Shown: positions 16,990 through 17,539 of the stretch, piece by piece
Layout: every line of letters begins with the position of its first letter
Numbering within the stretch: the first letter of the stretch is position 1
DNA from: Desulfofustis sp.
Lineage (GTDB): Bacteria; Desulfobacterota; Desulfobulbia; Desulfobulbales; Desulfocapsaceae
Assembly (NCBI GenBank): GCA_030145365.1
Contig: JAQYVS010000343.1
Span: forward strand, 1-17,539
Direction of reading: 5' to 3'
Length of the DNA stretch: 17,539 bases
Notes under the pieces: model-generated
Databases searched by the model: none
Seen by the model: the letters and a program-made list of their open reading frames with translations, nothing else
What the model was told of the DNA's origin: nothing
Position numbers and translations under genes: made by a program

Positions 16990-17539
16990 TGGAAATGGAC
17001 CATTTGGATAAACTGGCCGCCTCGGCACTTGACGGATATTTAGTGCGTAAAGATCTGGTACGAACATTCCGTCGTCAATTTCCAGTTCCAACCTATGTCG
17101 TGGAATTTCTTTTGGGAAGGTATTGTGCAAGCACAGACCCTGAGGAAATCGAGGAAGGGCTTGAAATCGTTCAGCGCCAATTACAGTCCCGGACCGTAAA
17201 GGCCGGCGAGGAGGAGCTTTTCAAAGCTCGTGCCAGGGAAAAAGGCTCCGTCAAGATTATTGATCTGCTTAGCGCCAGATTGGATGCCAAGACCGACTCC
17301 TACATTGCCACGCTGCCAAGCCTCCAACTTAAGGACGTTCGAATAAGCTCCGAGTTGGTCAACACCCATGAACGGATGCTGACCGGTGGTTTTTATGCGG
17401 AAATCACATTGAGCTATGATGCTGCCATCGCACAGGAGAAAAACGGTCGACCTTTTGGAATTCAAGTCCTTCGCGAGATTCAACTTTCAAAGCACGATGT
17501 ATTGGATATCCTGGGGGAGGTTCGGAACCAGTTTACAAC
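16989..17539 (+). CDS. brxL: BREX Lon-related AAA+ protein BrxL, N-terminal part
   Basis: An open frame of 183 codons runs off the right edge without a stop, so the gene is partial. The N-terminus is recognised as BrxL by VRKDLVR, VPTYVVEFLLGRYCA, DPEEIEEGLEIV, then KGSVKIIDLLSARLD, LPSLQLKDVRIS and MLTGGFYAEITL. These match the N-terminal domain of the Lon-related BREX protein. The AAA+ ATPase motifs and the Lon-like C-terminal domain would lie beyond the window. BrxL forms ring-shaped DNA-binding assemblies and is needed for phage restriction but not for methylation in type 1 systems. Its presence as the last gene after pglZ is the usual type 1 order. It overlaps pglZ by one base (TAATG), so translation is probably coupled. 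The rest is presumed to continue to the right. Confidence 0.92.
   Translation, partial: MEMDHLDKLAASALDGYLVRKDLVRTFRRQFPVPTYVVEFLLGRYCASTDPEEIEEGLEIVQRQLQSRTVKAGEEELFKARAREKGSVKIIDLLSARLDAKTDSYIATLPSLQLKDVRISSELVNTHERMLTGGFYAEITLSYDAAIAQEKNGRPFGIQVLREIQLSKHDVLDILGEVRNQFT

Overview
The window carries an almost complete BREX (bacteriophage exclusion) defence operon of type 1 order, all on the + strand: brxA, brxB, brxC, pglX, a second pglX, an AIPR-family gene, pglZ and the 5' part of brxL, which runs off the right edge. The genes are packed with overlaps of 1 to 14 bases or gaps of 7 to 27 bases from about position 1160 to the end, so they are probably one transcription unit. The organism cannot be named from sequence alone. 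The base composition is mixed and moderate, Shine-Dalgarno sites are clear, and the intergenic repeats resemble those I associate with sulfate-reducing Desulfobacterota-type bacteria; this is a weak guess.

Left part (1-1159). A small helix-turn-helix-like protein gene lies at 18-446. After it comes about 700 bases without an intact gene, which looks like decayed accessory DNA. It holds a short fragment resembling the N-terminus of an Hsp70/DnaK-type protein with in-frame stops (610-747), two oppositely oriented arrays of four 8-bp units around GTTGAWTR (843-874 and 961-992), and a frameshifted excisionase-like HTH gene (981-1182). The 3' end of that pseudogene overlaps the start of brxA.

Right part (1160-17539). 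BrxA and BrxB are small conserved BREX proteins, and BrxC is the large P-loop ATPase. The two PglX proteins (1151 and 1152 aa) are tandem paralogues. Their N- and C-terminal thirds are close, but the segment after the catalytic motifs, where target recognition is expected, is divergent and AT-rich. Both have NVPY in place of the usual NPPY methyltransferase motif. Between pglX2 and pglZ lies a 564-aa AIPR (abortive infection phage resistance) protein whose N-terminus shows a PD-(D/E)XK-like nuclease pattern. PglZ is the alkaline-phosphatase-like component, most like the form called type B. BrxL is the Lon-related AAA+ component, of which only the N-terminal 183 residues are present.

Likely joint action: the PglX proteins mark host DNA by adenine methylation, probably at two different sites, and BrxC, PglZ, BrxL, BrxA and BrxB block replication of unmarked phage DNA. 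The AIPR protein may add a nuclease or abortive-infection layer. The most notable points are the doubled methyltransferase with diverged recognition segments, the embedded AIPR gene, and the broken regulator-like gene at the head of the operon.
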